DNA from: Armatimonadota bacterium
GTDB taxonomy: Bacteria; Armatimonadota; Fimbriimonadia; Fimbriimonadales; Fimbriimonadaceae
Assembly: GCA_025360125.1 (NCBI GenBank)
Contig: JANYCU010000055.1
Coordinates: forward strand, 55,752 to 119,751
Reading direction: 5' to 3'
Length of the DNA: 64,000 bases
Every line of letters begins with the position of its first letter. Positions within the stretch are counted from its first letter, which is position 1. Of the stretch, positions 52,194-60,491 are shown piece by piece. Under the pieces are notes generated by a model. That model did not search any database and was not told where the DNA came from. It saw only the letters and a list, made by a program, of their open reading frames with translations. A program made the translations under genes and the position numbers.

Positions 52194-52217
52194 GGGCGAG
52201 GGCGAGGGCGAGGGCGA
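52194..52217. repeat. Four tandem GGGCGA hexamers
   Basis: Four perfect GGGCGA units directly after the dinB gene. Similar GGGCGA repeats occur near 21494 and 21775. They may be slippage-prone filler. Confidence 0.8.
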
Positions 52218-52250
52218 TGGTGATCTCAGCATGCCGACACATTGCCGTCG

Positions 52251-53078
52251 CTATTTCAGCCGGATATCGTTGGCGCCAATTTCGATCAGGCCTTCGCGGA
52301 ACAGGTTGCCGATGAGCTTCTTGAACGCACCTTTGCTTAGACCAAATCGGCGATGGATTTCTTCGGGCGAAGAACGATCGGAGACTGGTAGAACGCCTTC
52401 GTTGTCATGCAAAGCCTTCAAGATTCGATCACGCTCACCCAAAACGGCTTGGTATCCTTGCGGCCGCAACGAGATGGCGACCCGGCGGTCTTCGGGTCGG
52501 ATTCGCTTTACGTACGCGTCTCGCACCTCGCCCATTTTGAGCTTCTCGTGCCATTCGTCGGGGAAGATTGAGCCTTTGATCGCGTTGTTGATGATGACAG
52601 TGATCCAATCTTGGTGAAAATCGGCGACCATGATGGTTACTTTCTCACCAGGCTCGAGCATTTCGCCGTCGGCTTTTAGGAAGCGGTTTAGCTTGCTTGA
52701 ACAGGCGACTCGGTTCGAAACCATGTCGAGGTAAATTCGCACCAAATAATCTTCGCCCGCCATCATGTGATAGTTCTGCTCTTTGATCGGGCAGAAGAGA
52801 TCTTTATCGAGTCCCCAGTCGAGAAAGGCCCCGGCACCCGTCACCGAAACACATCGCAGCAGGGCAAAATCACCAACTTTGGCAATCGGCTTTTTCAGGG
52901 TTGCGACTGGGCGGTCTTCGCTGTCGGTGTACAGGAAGACCTCGATGTAGTCGTTCATGAGCAGGTCATCGGGACATTGTCCCAGTGGCAGAAGCACTTT
53001 TGTCTCGCCGTCGCCAAGGTACAAGCCGTGTTCGGACTCGCCAATTACCTTCAGTCGTTCATACTCACCCATTCGCAT
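52251..53078 (-). CDS. CvfB-type S1-fold RNA-binding protein
   Basis: A 275-residue protein with three S1-like OB domains (residues about 10-65, 70-135, 140-200) followed by a winged-helix end (RSSPEEIHRRFGLSKGAFKKLIGNLFREGLIEI). This order is that of CvfB/YitL, which bind RNA and affect virulence gene expression in staphylococci. Landmarks are VGDFALLRCVSVTGAGAFLDWGLDKDLF and VRDAYVKRIRPEDRRVAISL. It is a single gene; its upstream region has been duplicated (see 53085 and 53599). Confidence 0.88.
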   Translation of the reverse strand: MRMGEYERLKVIGESEHGLYLGDGETKVLLPLGQCPDDLLMNDYIEVFLYTDSEDRPVATLKKPIAKVGDFALLRCVSVTGAGAFLDWGLDKDLFCPIKEQNYHMMAGEDYLVRIYLDMVSNRVACSSKLNRFLKADGEMLEPGEKVTIMVADFHQDWITVIINNAIKGSIFPDEWHEKLKMGEVRDAYVKRIRPEDRRVAISLRPQGYQAVLGERDRILKALHDNEGVLPVSDRSSPEEIHRRFGLSKGAFKKLIGNLFREGLIEIGANDIRLK

Positions 53079-53084
53079 ATAAGA

Positions 53085-53116
53085 ACATTGTGAGACATTC
53101 GGGCAGTTTCGATTCG
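53085..53116. repeat. Direct repeat flanking the zinc-ribbon gene, copy 1
   Basis: A 32-bp identical copy of the sequence at 53599-53630, starting ACATTGTGAGACATTCGGGC. Weaker similarity extends both ways, including the CvfB start codon (CAT) on one side and AAATAAGT on the other. Confidence 0.85.
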
Positions 53117-53171
53117 TGAGAACCCAAATAAGTTCATATACAGTTGTCTGATCCAGTTTATAGGGTTAGAA

Positions 53172-53564
53172 TTGAATAGTAGATCGAAATTGAATTCCAT
53201 CACTTCGCCAGGGCAAACTGAGACATTCCTTCAATGTCCAAACTGCGGTTTTGCCTTCCCAATCGGAGCAACTTCGTGTGACGGTTGCGGCGCGGGGAAA
53301 AAATGGGACGAAACGATTCCTGCAGACGCCCAAGGGACTATTGATCTCAGCCATGCCTCTACTGCACTGCTGATATTCGCAATTGCCATGATTGAAGTGG
53401 CAGACTACGACATCCATGACATGCTAAAGGCCTCTCTGACTCAAGACGCATTTGCCTTACCAAACCTGATTCTTATTGCCACCAAATGGTTCGTTATCGG
53501 ATTGATAATCAACGTAATCTTTAAGTACCAAGCAAGGAAGAATGCTCAAAGCGACAGAATCTAA
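53172..53564 (+). CDS. Zinc-ribbon membrane protein
   Basis: A 130-residue protein from a TTG start. The zinc ribbon CPNCGFAFPIGATSCDGCG (residues about 22-40) has two CxxC pairs. Two hydrophobic segments follow (HASTALLIFAIAMIEVADY, LPNLILIATKWFVIGLIINVIF). I recognise no family. It lies between two copies of a 32-bp direct repeat. The start is uncertain, since no ATG precedes the zinc ribbon. Confidence 0.6.
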   Translation: MNSRSKLNSITSPGQTETFLQCPNCGFAFPIGATSCDGCGAGKKWDETIPADAQGTIDLSHASTALLIFAIAMIEVADYDIHDMLKASLTQDAFALPNLILIATKWFVIGLIINVIFKYQARKNAQSDRI

Positions 53565-53598
53565 AATGCCTGGCAGTTCTAGGATTCGGCATGTAAGT

Positions 53599-53630
53599 AC
53601 ATTGTGAGACATTCGGGCAGTTTCGATTCG
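53599..53630. repeat. Direct repeat flanking the zinc-ribbon gene, copy 2
   Basis: Identical 32-bp copy of 53085-53116, 514 bp downstream. It includes ATGTAAGT/ATATAAGA-like flanking similarity, so a longer piece of the CvfB upstream region seems duplicated. Confidence 0.85.
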
Positions 53631-53725
53631 CGAAACTCCGTTTGAACTAAAATAAGTCCATGTCCGTTTTGGGATTTTCCACGTAGCGAACCGAGCAGGA
53701 GAAACAGGACCAGTTCCTGGTTCGG

Positions 53726-53845
53726 ATGTCGAAGATTCTCAAGCGCGATCTCAGCCAGTACTTCGCGATGTGGGACGTCAAGAACTCCGACGAGGCGAAG
53801 AGGCAGGCGGGTGCTTTTGCGTCTTGGATGCCGAAGGAATTGTGA
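53726..53845 (+). CDS. Possible small protein or gene remnant
   Basis: A 39-residue frame (MSKILKRDLSQYFAMWDVKNSDEAKRQAGAFASWMPKEL). The frame stays open upstream to a TAG about 11 codons earlier, and those residues (RTEQEKQDQFLVR) also look helix-like. That makes a decayed longer gene plausible. No ribosome site is obvious. Confidence 0.25.
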   Translation: MSKILKRDLSQYFAMWDVKNSDEAKRQAGAFASWMPKEL

Positions 53846-53889
53846 CAATTTTTGAACCATTTTCTATCGCGACGACACCAACAAAAAGC

Positions 53890-54402
53890 ATGAAATTTTC
53901 TTTTGCCATTGTAGGAATCGGGCTCGCCGCTTTAGGCATGTCTCAGGATGTCAATTCTCTGACTCGCAGCGTTTACTTTGCAAGCCAGGATCCCCATAGC
54001 CTCACCAAGTTGCCAGCCCTGAGCGTGGAGCAACAGAAGCATTACTCGGGCACGGTTATCGTGCTGTCGGGCAACAACGCCACGATCTATAGTTTTTCCG
54101 GCGGAAAGAGGCTGATTTTTGTGACTGAGGACAAGATTTTTGATGATCCTAAAGTGACATTCCCAATGTTCCTCCGGCAAAACGCAGGCAAGGATTTTCG
54201 AGTAGGCGTTCCGGCTAATTCTCGATTCGAATTGCCAAAGGATGCCGCTAAGTTGGCCTCTTTTACAGGCACGCTGATGCGACGCGAGGATATTGGGATC
54301 AATCAAGTTTTTGTCCTCGTCAAAGGCAAAATTGTGAACAGCTCTTTGACCAACGCGATGGATGGCTCCTATTCACGCATCATCCCCAATAAAAAGCACT
54401 AA
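53890..54402 (+). CDS. Exported hypothetical protein
   Basis: A 170-residue protein started at ATG 53890 (MKFSFAIVGIGLAALGMSQ, a short signal peptide). The 40 extra residues of the track ORF are non-coding in type. The mature part looks beta-rich (GTVIVLSGNNATIYSFSGGKRLIFVTEDK). No family is recognised. Its stop overlaps the convergent exported gene by 4 nt. Confidence 0.55.
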   Translation: MKFSFAIVGIGLAALGMSQDVNSLTRSVYFASQDPHSLTKLPALSVEQQKHYSGTVIVLSGNNATIYSFSGGKRLIFVTEDKIFDDPKVTFPMFLRQNAGKDFRVGVPANSRFELPKDAAKLASFTGTLMRREDIGINQVFVLVKGKIVNSSLTNAMDGSYSRIIPNKKH

Positions 54403-55418
54403 CGAATAATCTTTCGTTTTCCGTAATTCTCGATGAATCGCTTGTACAAGCCGTATTTGTCAGATTTTTTCTTAATCATCTCTTGGGCGTAATTGATGCA
54501 GATGGGGAGGAAGTCGGGGCGAGAGCGGAGATAGAGCAGGACTTCGTATTTGGTGGTGTCGTATTCCTCAAGGTAGCCATTTTGCTTGTCAGTCCGAAGG
54601 AGGATTCTCTGACACTCTTGGTCCAAGGCGGGATTGGCAACAGTTTGGAGTTCGAGGATAATGGATCGTGGGCTTGCGGAGGGCTCGCCTCGGGGCCTTC
54701 GTCCATATGAGGTTCGGAGGCAGTCCATGGCCAGTTCGGCAGCTTCGCTCGGAAAAAAAGTTCGAAATCGTTCAAATCCGAAGACCTGTCGTGCTTCGGA
54801 GTCGGGTTTTATGACGTCGTTTCGGAGAGATAATTTCAGGTCTTCGGAGCGCACGGAATTCCAGTCGTCAGTGGCTGATTTTTGGACGGCGGGATGGTCG
54901 GAAGCCGAGCAAAGGAGCATCAGCGAGGGGTTTCCACCGAGGATTCCGTACCAGCGATTGGTTATCTGCCCGAGGGCGAAGAAGGCGACGTCTCCGCGGG
55001 TGATGGTGTGCTTGAATTGGGGAGCTTTGAGGAGAAACTCGTTGGTGACGACGGCCCATGCTTCGGTGTCGGGTTGTCTGAATTTGGGGTCATACGCTTC
55101 GTAGGCGACGGAGATTACGTCCGGTGTTTCGCCGATTTTGAGTCTCGACTCCTCTTTGCTTGAGAGTTGGGAGACGAGGTATGGGATGGCGTCGTAACCG
55201 CGCGAGATGAGCATGTCGATGGAAGTCGAGACGGTTTTGCGTCGGACGAGGGTGTCGGCCTGGAATTCGTCGGCGAACTCGTAGCCGTCGGCCACGAATC
55301 GGCCCTTGGCGGACATTTCTTTGGCGAGTTCTGGGGCGGGCGTCGCGACGGCAGCGTCGAGCAAGTCGCTGACTTGGCTCAGGCGAGCCGATAGAAGCAG
55401 TGAAAGGGCGAGAATCAT
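54399..55418 (-). CDS. Exported hypothetical protein, helical-repeat-like
   Basis: A 339-residue protein with signal MILALSLLLSARLSQ. The remainder looks mainly helical with short repeats suggesting a HEAT- or ARM-like solenoid (SRGYDAIPYLVSQLSSKEES; RSRPDFLPICINYAQEMIKK), but I cannot name it. The codon use is G-rich on the plus strand, unlike its neighbour at 53890. It converges with the exported gene upstream. Confidence 0.5.
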   Translation of the reverse strand: MILALSLLLSARLSQVSDLLDAAVATPAPELAKEMSAKGRFVADGYEFADEFQADTLVRRKTVSTSIDMLISRGYDAIPYLVSQLSSKEESRLKIGETPDVISVAYEAYDPKFRQPDTEAWAVVTNEFLLKAPQFKHTITRGDVAFFALGQITNRWYGILGGNPSLMLLCSASDHPAVQKSATDDWNSVRSEDLKLSLRNDVIKPDSEARQVFGFERFRTFFPSEAAELAMDCLRTSYGRRPRGEPSASPRSIILELQTVANPALDQECQRILLRTDKQNGYLEEYDTTKYEVLLYLRSRPDFLPICINYAQEMIKKKSDKYGLYKRFIENYGKRKIIR

Positions 55419-55958
55419 ACTTGTATGACTATCTTACGTCGGAAAGGAGCCGAATTTACCTTCAAGCTTTCTTGATTCTCGCACAGCTAACAAAAGCCCT
55501 GCTCTGACCTCCATATCAATACCAGACCTCATGACTGATATCATAAGAGGCGGCTGTAACAGCCGGGGTCGCTTTTCAACAGCAATCAAATTCCAAATCA
55601 GTTCAGAGCGACCTTTGACTAAGGACAGTCTCAATTTTTCCAGGGGTCTCCAATCCATTTTCGCTGAGGCTCAATGCATTTGCGACACCCTGGCTACATG
55701 CTGTGATCCCTCCGGGATCGGTTTGTCGGAACTTCAAATCTGTCGATGCAAAGCAATAACGTCTCTATAGGAGCAGATGCTGACAAGTCCGCGATGTGGC
55801 GGTAAAGATCAAGGAAATGGCAAGTGTCATTAGTTGTCAGACAATGATACAGCGGATTTTCGTAAGCCGTTTACAGTTTGCCGTTTGCCGTTTGCCGTTT
55901 TAAGTTTGTCGTTGGCCGAATCAAGAACCATCCCCCTCGCCCTTGCCCTTGACCTAGT
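55419..55958. other. Gene-free region with hairpins and tandem repeats
   Basis: About 540 nt without a supported gene; the short ORFs in both directions have no signal, domain or ribosome site. It contains the palindrome CGGCTGT-A-ACAGCCG (about 55552-55566), a GATCCC/GGGATC hairpin (about 55705-55719), and three tandem GTTTGCC units at 55876-55896. Confidence 0.5.
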
Positions 55959-57425
55959 TCAACACACCTGATATTCCGGTGCTGCGACGAGGAGTTTCAT
56001 CACGGCAACGATCATCTGGCTTGCGGTTTCCTTGTCCTTAAGAGCGCTAACTCCGCCGCTATCGGCGCACGCCTTGACGAGAAGGGTTCGCTTTTCGGCG
56101 GGGATTTCGCCATCAAAGAGTTGCAGCAGGCCGTCGACGATTTTGTCTGGGCTATCGGCCTTGAATTCATTGGTGAGCCTTTGCCCGATGAAGGCGGCGA
56201 TTGGGCGATTCTTATCGTCGCCTTGGAAGATGACGCTAGGCAGTTGCAGCCTGGAGGCCATGTTGGCCGATGTGATCCAGGCTTTGCCCCACTTCCATCC
56301 GCTGACGTTGGGCGGATAAGTGAGCAAAAGTCCCTCGCGGCTCATGAGGAAAAGCAGACCTTCTCCACTGCCTCTAAGCTCGGGGCGCATGGGCTGGAAA
56401 ACGCTTTTGACCTCGCCGCGAAGTTGCAAAAGGATCGGTTGGACACCGAGTTGGCGGAACATGGTGACGTAATAGTCAACCGGGCTCTTGGGTCGAAGGC
56501 GGACCTGCTTTTCGTCCCAGAACTCAGGGGAAGCCGCGATTGCCCGGAGGACGGGCTTGATTTCCATTTCGCTGGAGACGAATATGGCCGAAAGCTTTTC
56601 AACCAAACTGGCAGGGATTGGCCCTTCGATGAACCAGCTGGCCAATTTTGTGGTGATGAATTTGGCGCATGCGGGCTGATCGCACAGGTGGTCGAGCAAG
56701 GAGTCGCCGTCAAATCGGGCGGTTTTGCCGAGGACGGTTTTCAGGCGGTCATCATGAAGGGAGGGTACGACACAAAATGAGAGGGGTGAACGACCTTTTC
56801 TCGCGGCGGCCTCGGCGACCTTATCGAACGGGATATTTCCGCCGATGTCGGAGTAATGAAGGCTCCAACCCGTGAACGCATGGGATGCTTCTTGGATGTC
56901 GTGTTCGGTGTAATTTCCGATTCCGAGCGTAAACAGCTCCATCACTTCGCGAGCGAAGTTTTCGTTGGGGTGCTCAGCGGTGCTTTGATGGGTGTCTAGG
57001 TAGAAGACCATCGCGGCGGATTTGCTGATCTCCTTGAGTAACGTGCGGAAGTTGCCGCTGGCATGGGTTCGGAGGGTTTGCTGGTAGATGAGCATGTTGG
57101 CGCCATCGGCGACTTTTTCCGCGCTCACGGCAAAGTGGTTGTGCCAAAACAGAGTCAATTTTTCTTGAAGTGGCCGCTTGGTGAGGAGCATGCGTAGTGA
57201 CCACCAAGCCGCAAATTTTGGCGGATCGAACATGATGAGGCCTTCAGTGCCATAGCCCGTCATCTCCCAGGGACTGACAGGAAAACCTTCGTCGACTTGA
57301 TCGTAATTGATGAGGCGCTCGATAGTGCCCTCGACACCGAGCTTCATGTATTCATCCACTTCAATTTTTCCGGCTCCGAGGCCAAATCGGCGCAGAAGGT
57401 GGGAAATCTTTTCGCGATCCGTCAT
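55959..57425 (-). CDS. DUF1800-domain protein
   Basis: A 488-residue protein started at MTDREKISHLLRRFGLGAG; the 27 extra N-terminal residues of the track ORF are not needed. The DUF1800 signature is visible: HLLRRFGLGA at the start, LFWHNHFAVS, NENFAREVMELFTLGIGNYTEHDIQEASHAFTGW, and WKWGKAWITSANMASRLQL near residue 355. The family is often paired with DUF1501 proteins in Planctomycetes and Armatimonadota, but no DUF1501 gene is adjacent here. Function unknown; the gene lacks a signal peptide in this start. Confidence 0.87.
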   Translation of the reverse strand: MTDREKISHLLRRFGLGAGKIEVDEYMKLGVEGTIERLINYDQVDEGFPVSPWEMTGYGTEGLIMFDPPKFAAWWSLRMLLTKRPLQEKLTLFWHNHFAVSAEKVADGANMLIYQQTLRTHASGNFRTLLKEISKSAAMVFYLDTHQSTAEHPNENFAREVMELFTLGIGNYTEHDIQEASHAFTGWSLHYSDIGGNIPFDKVAEAAARKGRSPLSFCVVPSLHDDRLKTVLGKTARFDGDSLLDHLCDQPACAKFITTKLASWFIEGPIPASLVEKLSAIFVSSEMEIKPVLRAIAASPEFWDEKQVRLRPKSPVDYYVTMFRQLGVQPILLQLRGEVKSVFQPMRPELRGSGEGLLFLMSREGLLLTYPPNVSGWKWGKAWITSANMASRLQLPSVIFQGDDKNRPIAAFIGQRLTNEFKADSPDKIVDGLLQLFDGEIPAEKRTLLVKACADSGGVSALKDKETASQMIVAVMKLLVAAPEYQVC

Positions 57426-57778
57426 ATGAGGATTATATGGGTCCTGGGCGATGGCAGGTTGCGAAAAAGTCGAATTGCCTATTTTCAGTTCGAAATAGCA
57501 GAACATTTTGACTTTAGTTTGCGTCCTAGACTCGGGCGACCGCCAGCCAGTTGTTACGTGTAGAGAGCGTGCACGGCGATTTCAGACGAAATGTGTTGTG
57601 CAGATTAGCTGTGCTTGGCGGTTTAGCCCCCTTTTTTTGCGCCTACTTGGCCAAAAGTCCCGACTTTTGACCTGTTCACGGTTTGGTAACAGCCCGTTCA
57701 GACTTCATTCACCTAAGTCTCGTTTCATGTCATCAAGCACCAGTTCCCAACAAGAACTGAGTGTCTTGGAATTTAACA
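57426..57778. other. Divergent promoter region without a gene
   Basis: About 350 nt between the start sites of DUF1800 (minus) and the first DUF4331 gene (plus). I see no clear hairpin or paired operator. A TTTGACC at about 57667 could be a -35, but no well-spaced -10 is visible. Confidence 0.35.
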
Positions 57779-58465
57779 ATGAAACTAAAAATGATCCCCA
57801 TCTTAGCCGGATTAGGAATTGCATCTGGTGTTGGCCTTCTTGGCGTTCAACACGTCTATGCTTCTGATCACGCAGATACACCACAAATTTTCAACTCACC
57901 GGGAACTGACTTGACCGACGTCTTCATGTTCCCTAGCCCTACGAACTCGAACAATGTCGTTTTGATGATGACGGTTAATCCACTCATCACTCCTTCGACC
58001 AAGAATTCTACGAGCTTTGACCCGAATGTCTTGTATCAATTCAAAATTGACAACAACCTGGACGGGCGCGAAGATCGAGTGATTCAAGTTTGGTTTGACG
58101 GAACGGGTTCCGGACAAACCGCTCACGTTGCTGGCCCAGCATTGCCACTGTCACAGGGCACAAAAAATGGAAAGCTTCGGCCTTATGATGTAACCGGAAC
58201 CTTTGGTTCAACATTCTCGCCGACTGGTGGAATGCAGGTTTACACTGGAGTTCGCGAAGATCCATTCTTCTTTGACCTGGAGCAATTCTTCAACATCCTG
58301 CCAGATCGAGCTACTCCGGTCAACGGAATTGAAGTTCCAAACCCGAATTCTCCTCATCAGACAACTTGGCGTGCTCCAGGCACCGCGGTTGACTTCCTTT
58401 CGAACGGCAACTACAGCGTCCTTGCGATCGTTGTCGAACTCCCTAAGACGATGTTGACCAACTAA
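57779..58465 (+). CDS. DUF4331 protein, N-terminal half (exported)
   Basis: A 228-residue protein started at ATG 57779. The signal (MKLKMIPILAGLGIASGVGLLGVQHVYA) ends before SDHADTP. The chain shows the DUF4331 opening: SDHADTPQIFNSPGTDLTDVFMFPSPTN, GREDRVIQVWFDG, VYTGVREDPFFFDLEQFFNIL and LAIVVELPKTML. In usual family members, the sequence runs on without a break into the part that is a separate gene here (58474). The stop codon lies 8 nt before it. Confidence 0.85.
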   Translation: MKLKMIPILAGLGIASGVGLLGVQHVYASDHADTPQIFNSPGTDLTDVFMFPSPTNSNNVVLMMTVNPLITPSTKNSTSFDPNVLYQFKIDNNLDGREDRVIQVWFDGTGSGQTAHVAGPALPLSQGTKNGKLRPYDVTGTFGSTFSPTGGMQVYTGVREDPFFFDLEQFFNILPDRATPVNGIEVPNPNSPHQTTWRAPGTAVDFLSNGNYSVLAIVVELPKTMLTN

Positions 58466-58473
58466 GAATAACC

Positions 58474-59082
58474 ATGAAAAACCTTGCAATTACCCTTATT
58501 TTCGCTTCACTGACTGTCGCTGGTTGTGGCGGTAGCCCTGGCACCACTGCCGTAAACGGAACCACGATTGGCCTGTGGTGCACTACTGGAGTCAAGTCTG
58601 GCCCGAACAGCTATACCCAGCGTGACCGATTGGCTAATCCAGTTGTCAACGAAGTGTTTGCTTCGGTTGCTAACAACCGACACAAGATCAACGACGAAGC
58701 GTCGCCTGACCAAGACTTCAAAGAGTTGAAGAACGATATTAACTCGTTCATGCTCAACACAGCGGGTCGGTCGCAAGCGACCGCCAACGTGGTTGTTGCG
58801 GTACTCGTACCCGACACGATGAAGGCCGATTTAACGCAAAGCGGAGTCGCGTCGTACCTCGGTCATGAGACCAATGGTGCAACCGGCGGAAAGTTTGGCG
58901 GACGAGCGTTGACCGACGACGTCGTTGACATTTCGCTTGGTGTTGTTTTTGGCAACACCATTTCAGCTCTTGGACTTGCTCCGGATGATGGACACGAAAT
59001 TCCTACTTTGACCAGCGACAACGTTGGCTCTGGTGGCAAGCATTTCCAAGCTACTTTCCCTTATTTAGGTAACCCTCAATAA
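58474..59082 (+). CDS. DUF4331 protein, C-terminal half with its own lipoprotein signal
   Basis: A 202-residue protein. The signal MKNLAITLIFASLTVAGC is a lipoprotein leader. The mature part begins IGLWCTTGVKSG and ends with GGRALTDDVVDISLGVVFG and FPYLGNPQ, which match the C-terminal part of DUF4331 proteins. So the two halves are encoded by separate neighbouring genes, each exported: one by Sec signal, one lipid-anchored. A frameshift does not explain it, because each half has its own complete signal. A hairpin terminator follows. Confidence 0.78.
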   Translation: MKNLAITLIFASLTVAGCGGSPGTTAVNGTTIGLWCTTGVKSGPNSYTQRDRLANPVVNEVFASVANNRHKINDEASPDQDFKELKNDINSFMLNTAGRSQATANVVVAVLVPDTMKADLTQSGVASYLGHETNGATGGKFGGRALTDDVVDISLGVVFGNTISALGLAPDDGHEIPTLTSDNVGSGGKHFQATFPYLGNPQ

Positions 59083-59092
59083 GACTGACCGC

Positions 59093-59123
59093 GGGCCTCT
59101 CCCCCGGAGGCCCCTCTATTTTT
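59093..59123 (+). terminator. Terminator-like hairpin after the DUF4331 halves
   Basis: GGGCCTC (59093-59099) pairs with GAGGCCC (59107-59113), followed by CTCTATTTTTG. It precedes the TPR gene by 20 nt, so it may attenuate rather than stop transcription. Confidence 0.65.
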
Positions 59124-59132
59124 GGGATATCC

Positions 59133-60491
59133 ATGATGAAGCCAACTCTTTCGATTCTCGCCCTGCTTGCCCTTGGCGCATTGGTATTTAACACCATTCC
59201 TCGCGCTCAGGCTGCGGCGCCCTTGGTTAAAGCAAATCACCGTGCCTATGACCCGCACTTTGCTTTGGCCGAAGTTGCGTTTAACGAAGCTCGTGTGAAG
59301 CGAGATCCGGGCGGATCGATTGGCTGGCGGCAACTGGCATCGGCGTATCTTGCGGCGGGGCGAGAGTCTGATTCGCAGGTGTTTGCCAAGAAGGCAGAGG
59401 CGGCGGCAATGAAGTCATTGGAGCTACGTCGGGAGCAGAATTCGTCGGCGTCGGTTATTTTGAGCGAAGCTTTGATGGAGCAGCATCGATTTCCGGATGC
59501 TTTGAAGGCTTGCAACGAGTCGCTGGCGACAGAACCCGGGAACGATTTTGCTGAAAGGACGCTGACTGACATCTATTTTGAATTGGGAAAATACGAAGAA
59601 GCCCGAAAGCTGATTGGCAAACATGCCGATTGGAACGAGGATCCGGGCGGGCTTGCGTTGATTGCTCGGCAATTTGAGTTGACGGGCCGCTCGGACGAAG
59701 CGCTGGTGACTCTTCGAAAAGCAACCGAGATTGCGGAGAGTCATTATGACTATAGTGCGACGACGGTGAGTTGGTTCCACATCAAATATGGCGACCTGCT
59801 TGCTCGGAACGGGCAGTTGGCGCAAGCAGAAGCGGAATACTCGGCTGGGCTGACGTTGAATTCAGGCTCATGGAAGGCGTTGGCGGGGATGGCCCGATTG
59901 AAAGCTTTGCAAAAGGACCCGGCGGCTGTTGTTGCTTTCGGTTCGAAATTGAATGCGATTGCGCCGATGACGGACGTTGTTGGCCTCATGGAAGATGCTT
60001 CAAGGTCGTTAGGCGACAAGGCGGGTGCTTCTCGTTATGCCAATCAGGTGATATCAATGAACCAAGCGGCGATTGATGCGGGGACTTCGGCAGTGGCGGA
60101 AGGAGATCTTCGGCGAACCCATACCCACGACCGAATGTTTAGCCTGTACTTGGCCGATCATAATAAAATGTTGCCGTTGGCTCAGCATGCGGCGACGCAC
60201 GATTTGGCGATTCGGAAGGATATTTACTCCTACGATACGTACGCTTGGGCCACCTATCGACTGGCGATGAGCCCATCATTCATAGCTTCGACTACGAATA
60301 GTCATGAACTGTTTTTGGAGGCTAAACAGAGTATTGACAAAGCCTTAGCATTCGGTACTCATAACGCCTTGATTTACTATCACGCGGCGAAGATTGAGCA
60401 GGGGCTTGGTCAAATGAATTCTTGCAAAGATCATATAGCGATGGCTAACAAAATAAATCCTTCTGTCGTTAATTACTTGGAACAGCACTAA
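59133..60491 (+). CDS. Exported tetratricopeptide-repeat protein
   Basis: A 452-residue protein with signal MKPTLSILALLALGALVFNTIPRAQAAA (a second Met at 59136 could be the start). At least five TPR-like helical pairs follow (e.g. GWRQLASAYLAAGRESDSQVFAKKAEAAA, DFAERTLTDIYFELGKYEEARKL, SWKALAGMARLKALQKDPAAVVAF). TPRs bind proteins. Genes for DUF4331 and TPR proteins neighbour each other in several genomes, so a common complex is plausible. Confidence 0.82.
   Translation: MMKPTLSILALLALGALVFNTIPRAQAAAPLVKANHRAYDPHFALAEVAFNEARVKRDPGGSIGWRQLASAYLAAGRESDSQVFAKKAEAAAMKSLELRREQNSSASVILSEALMEQHRFPDALKACNESLATEPGNDFAERTLTDIYFELGKYEEARKLIGKHADWNEDPGGLALIARQFELTGRSDEALVTLRKATEIAESHYDYSATTVSWFHIKYGDLLARNGQLAQAEAEYSAGLTLNSGSWKALAGMARLKALQKDPAAVVAFGSKLNAIAPMTDVVGLMEDASRSLGDKAGASRYANQVISMNQAAIDAGTSAVAEGDLRRTHTHDRMFSLYLADHNKMLPLAQHAATHDLAIRKDIYSYDTYAWATYRLAMSPSFIASTTNSHELFLEAKQSIDKALAFGTHNALIYYHAAKIEQGLGQMNSCKDHIAMANKINPSVVNYLEQH

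Larger units (their letters stand above)
53565..53889. other. Intergenic region with repeat copy 2 and a small unsupported ORF
   Basis: Holds the second 32-bp direct repeat and, at 53726-53845, a 39-codon frame (MSKILKRDLSQYFAMWDVKN...) that reads as helix-like residues and may be a gene remnant. Nothing else is clear. Confidence 0.45.

Noticed and set aside
53579-53860. 93-codon minus-strand ORF in the gap after the zinc-ribbon gene
   Set aside because: Crosses the direct repeat and runs opposite the small plus-strand frame; no domain seen.
55434-55770. Two ORFs of 74 and 79 codons in the gap before DUF1800
   Set aside because: They overlap on opposite strands and have no signal, domain or ribosome site; the region also holds dyads and tandem repeats typical of non-coding DNA.
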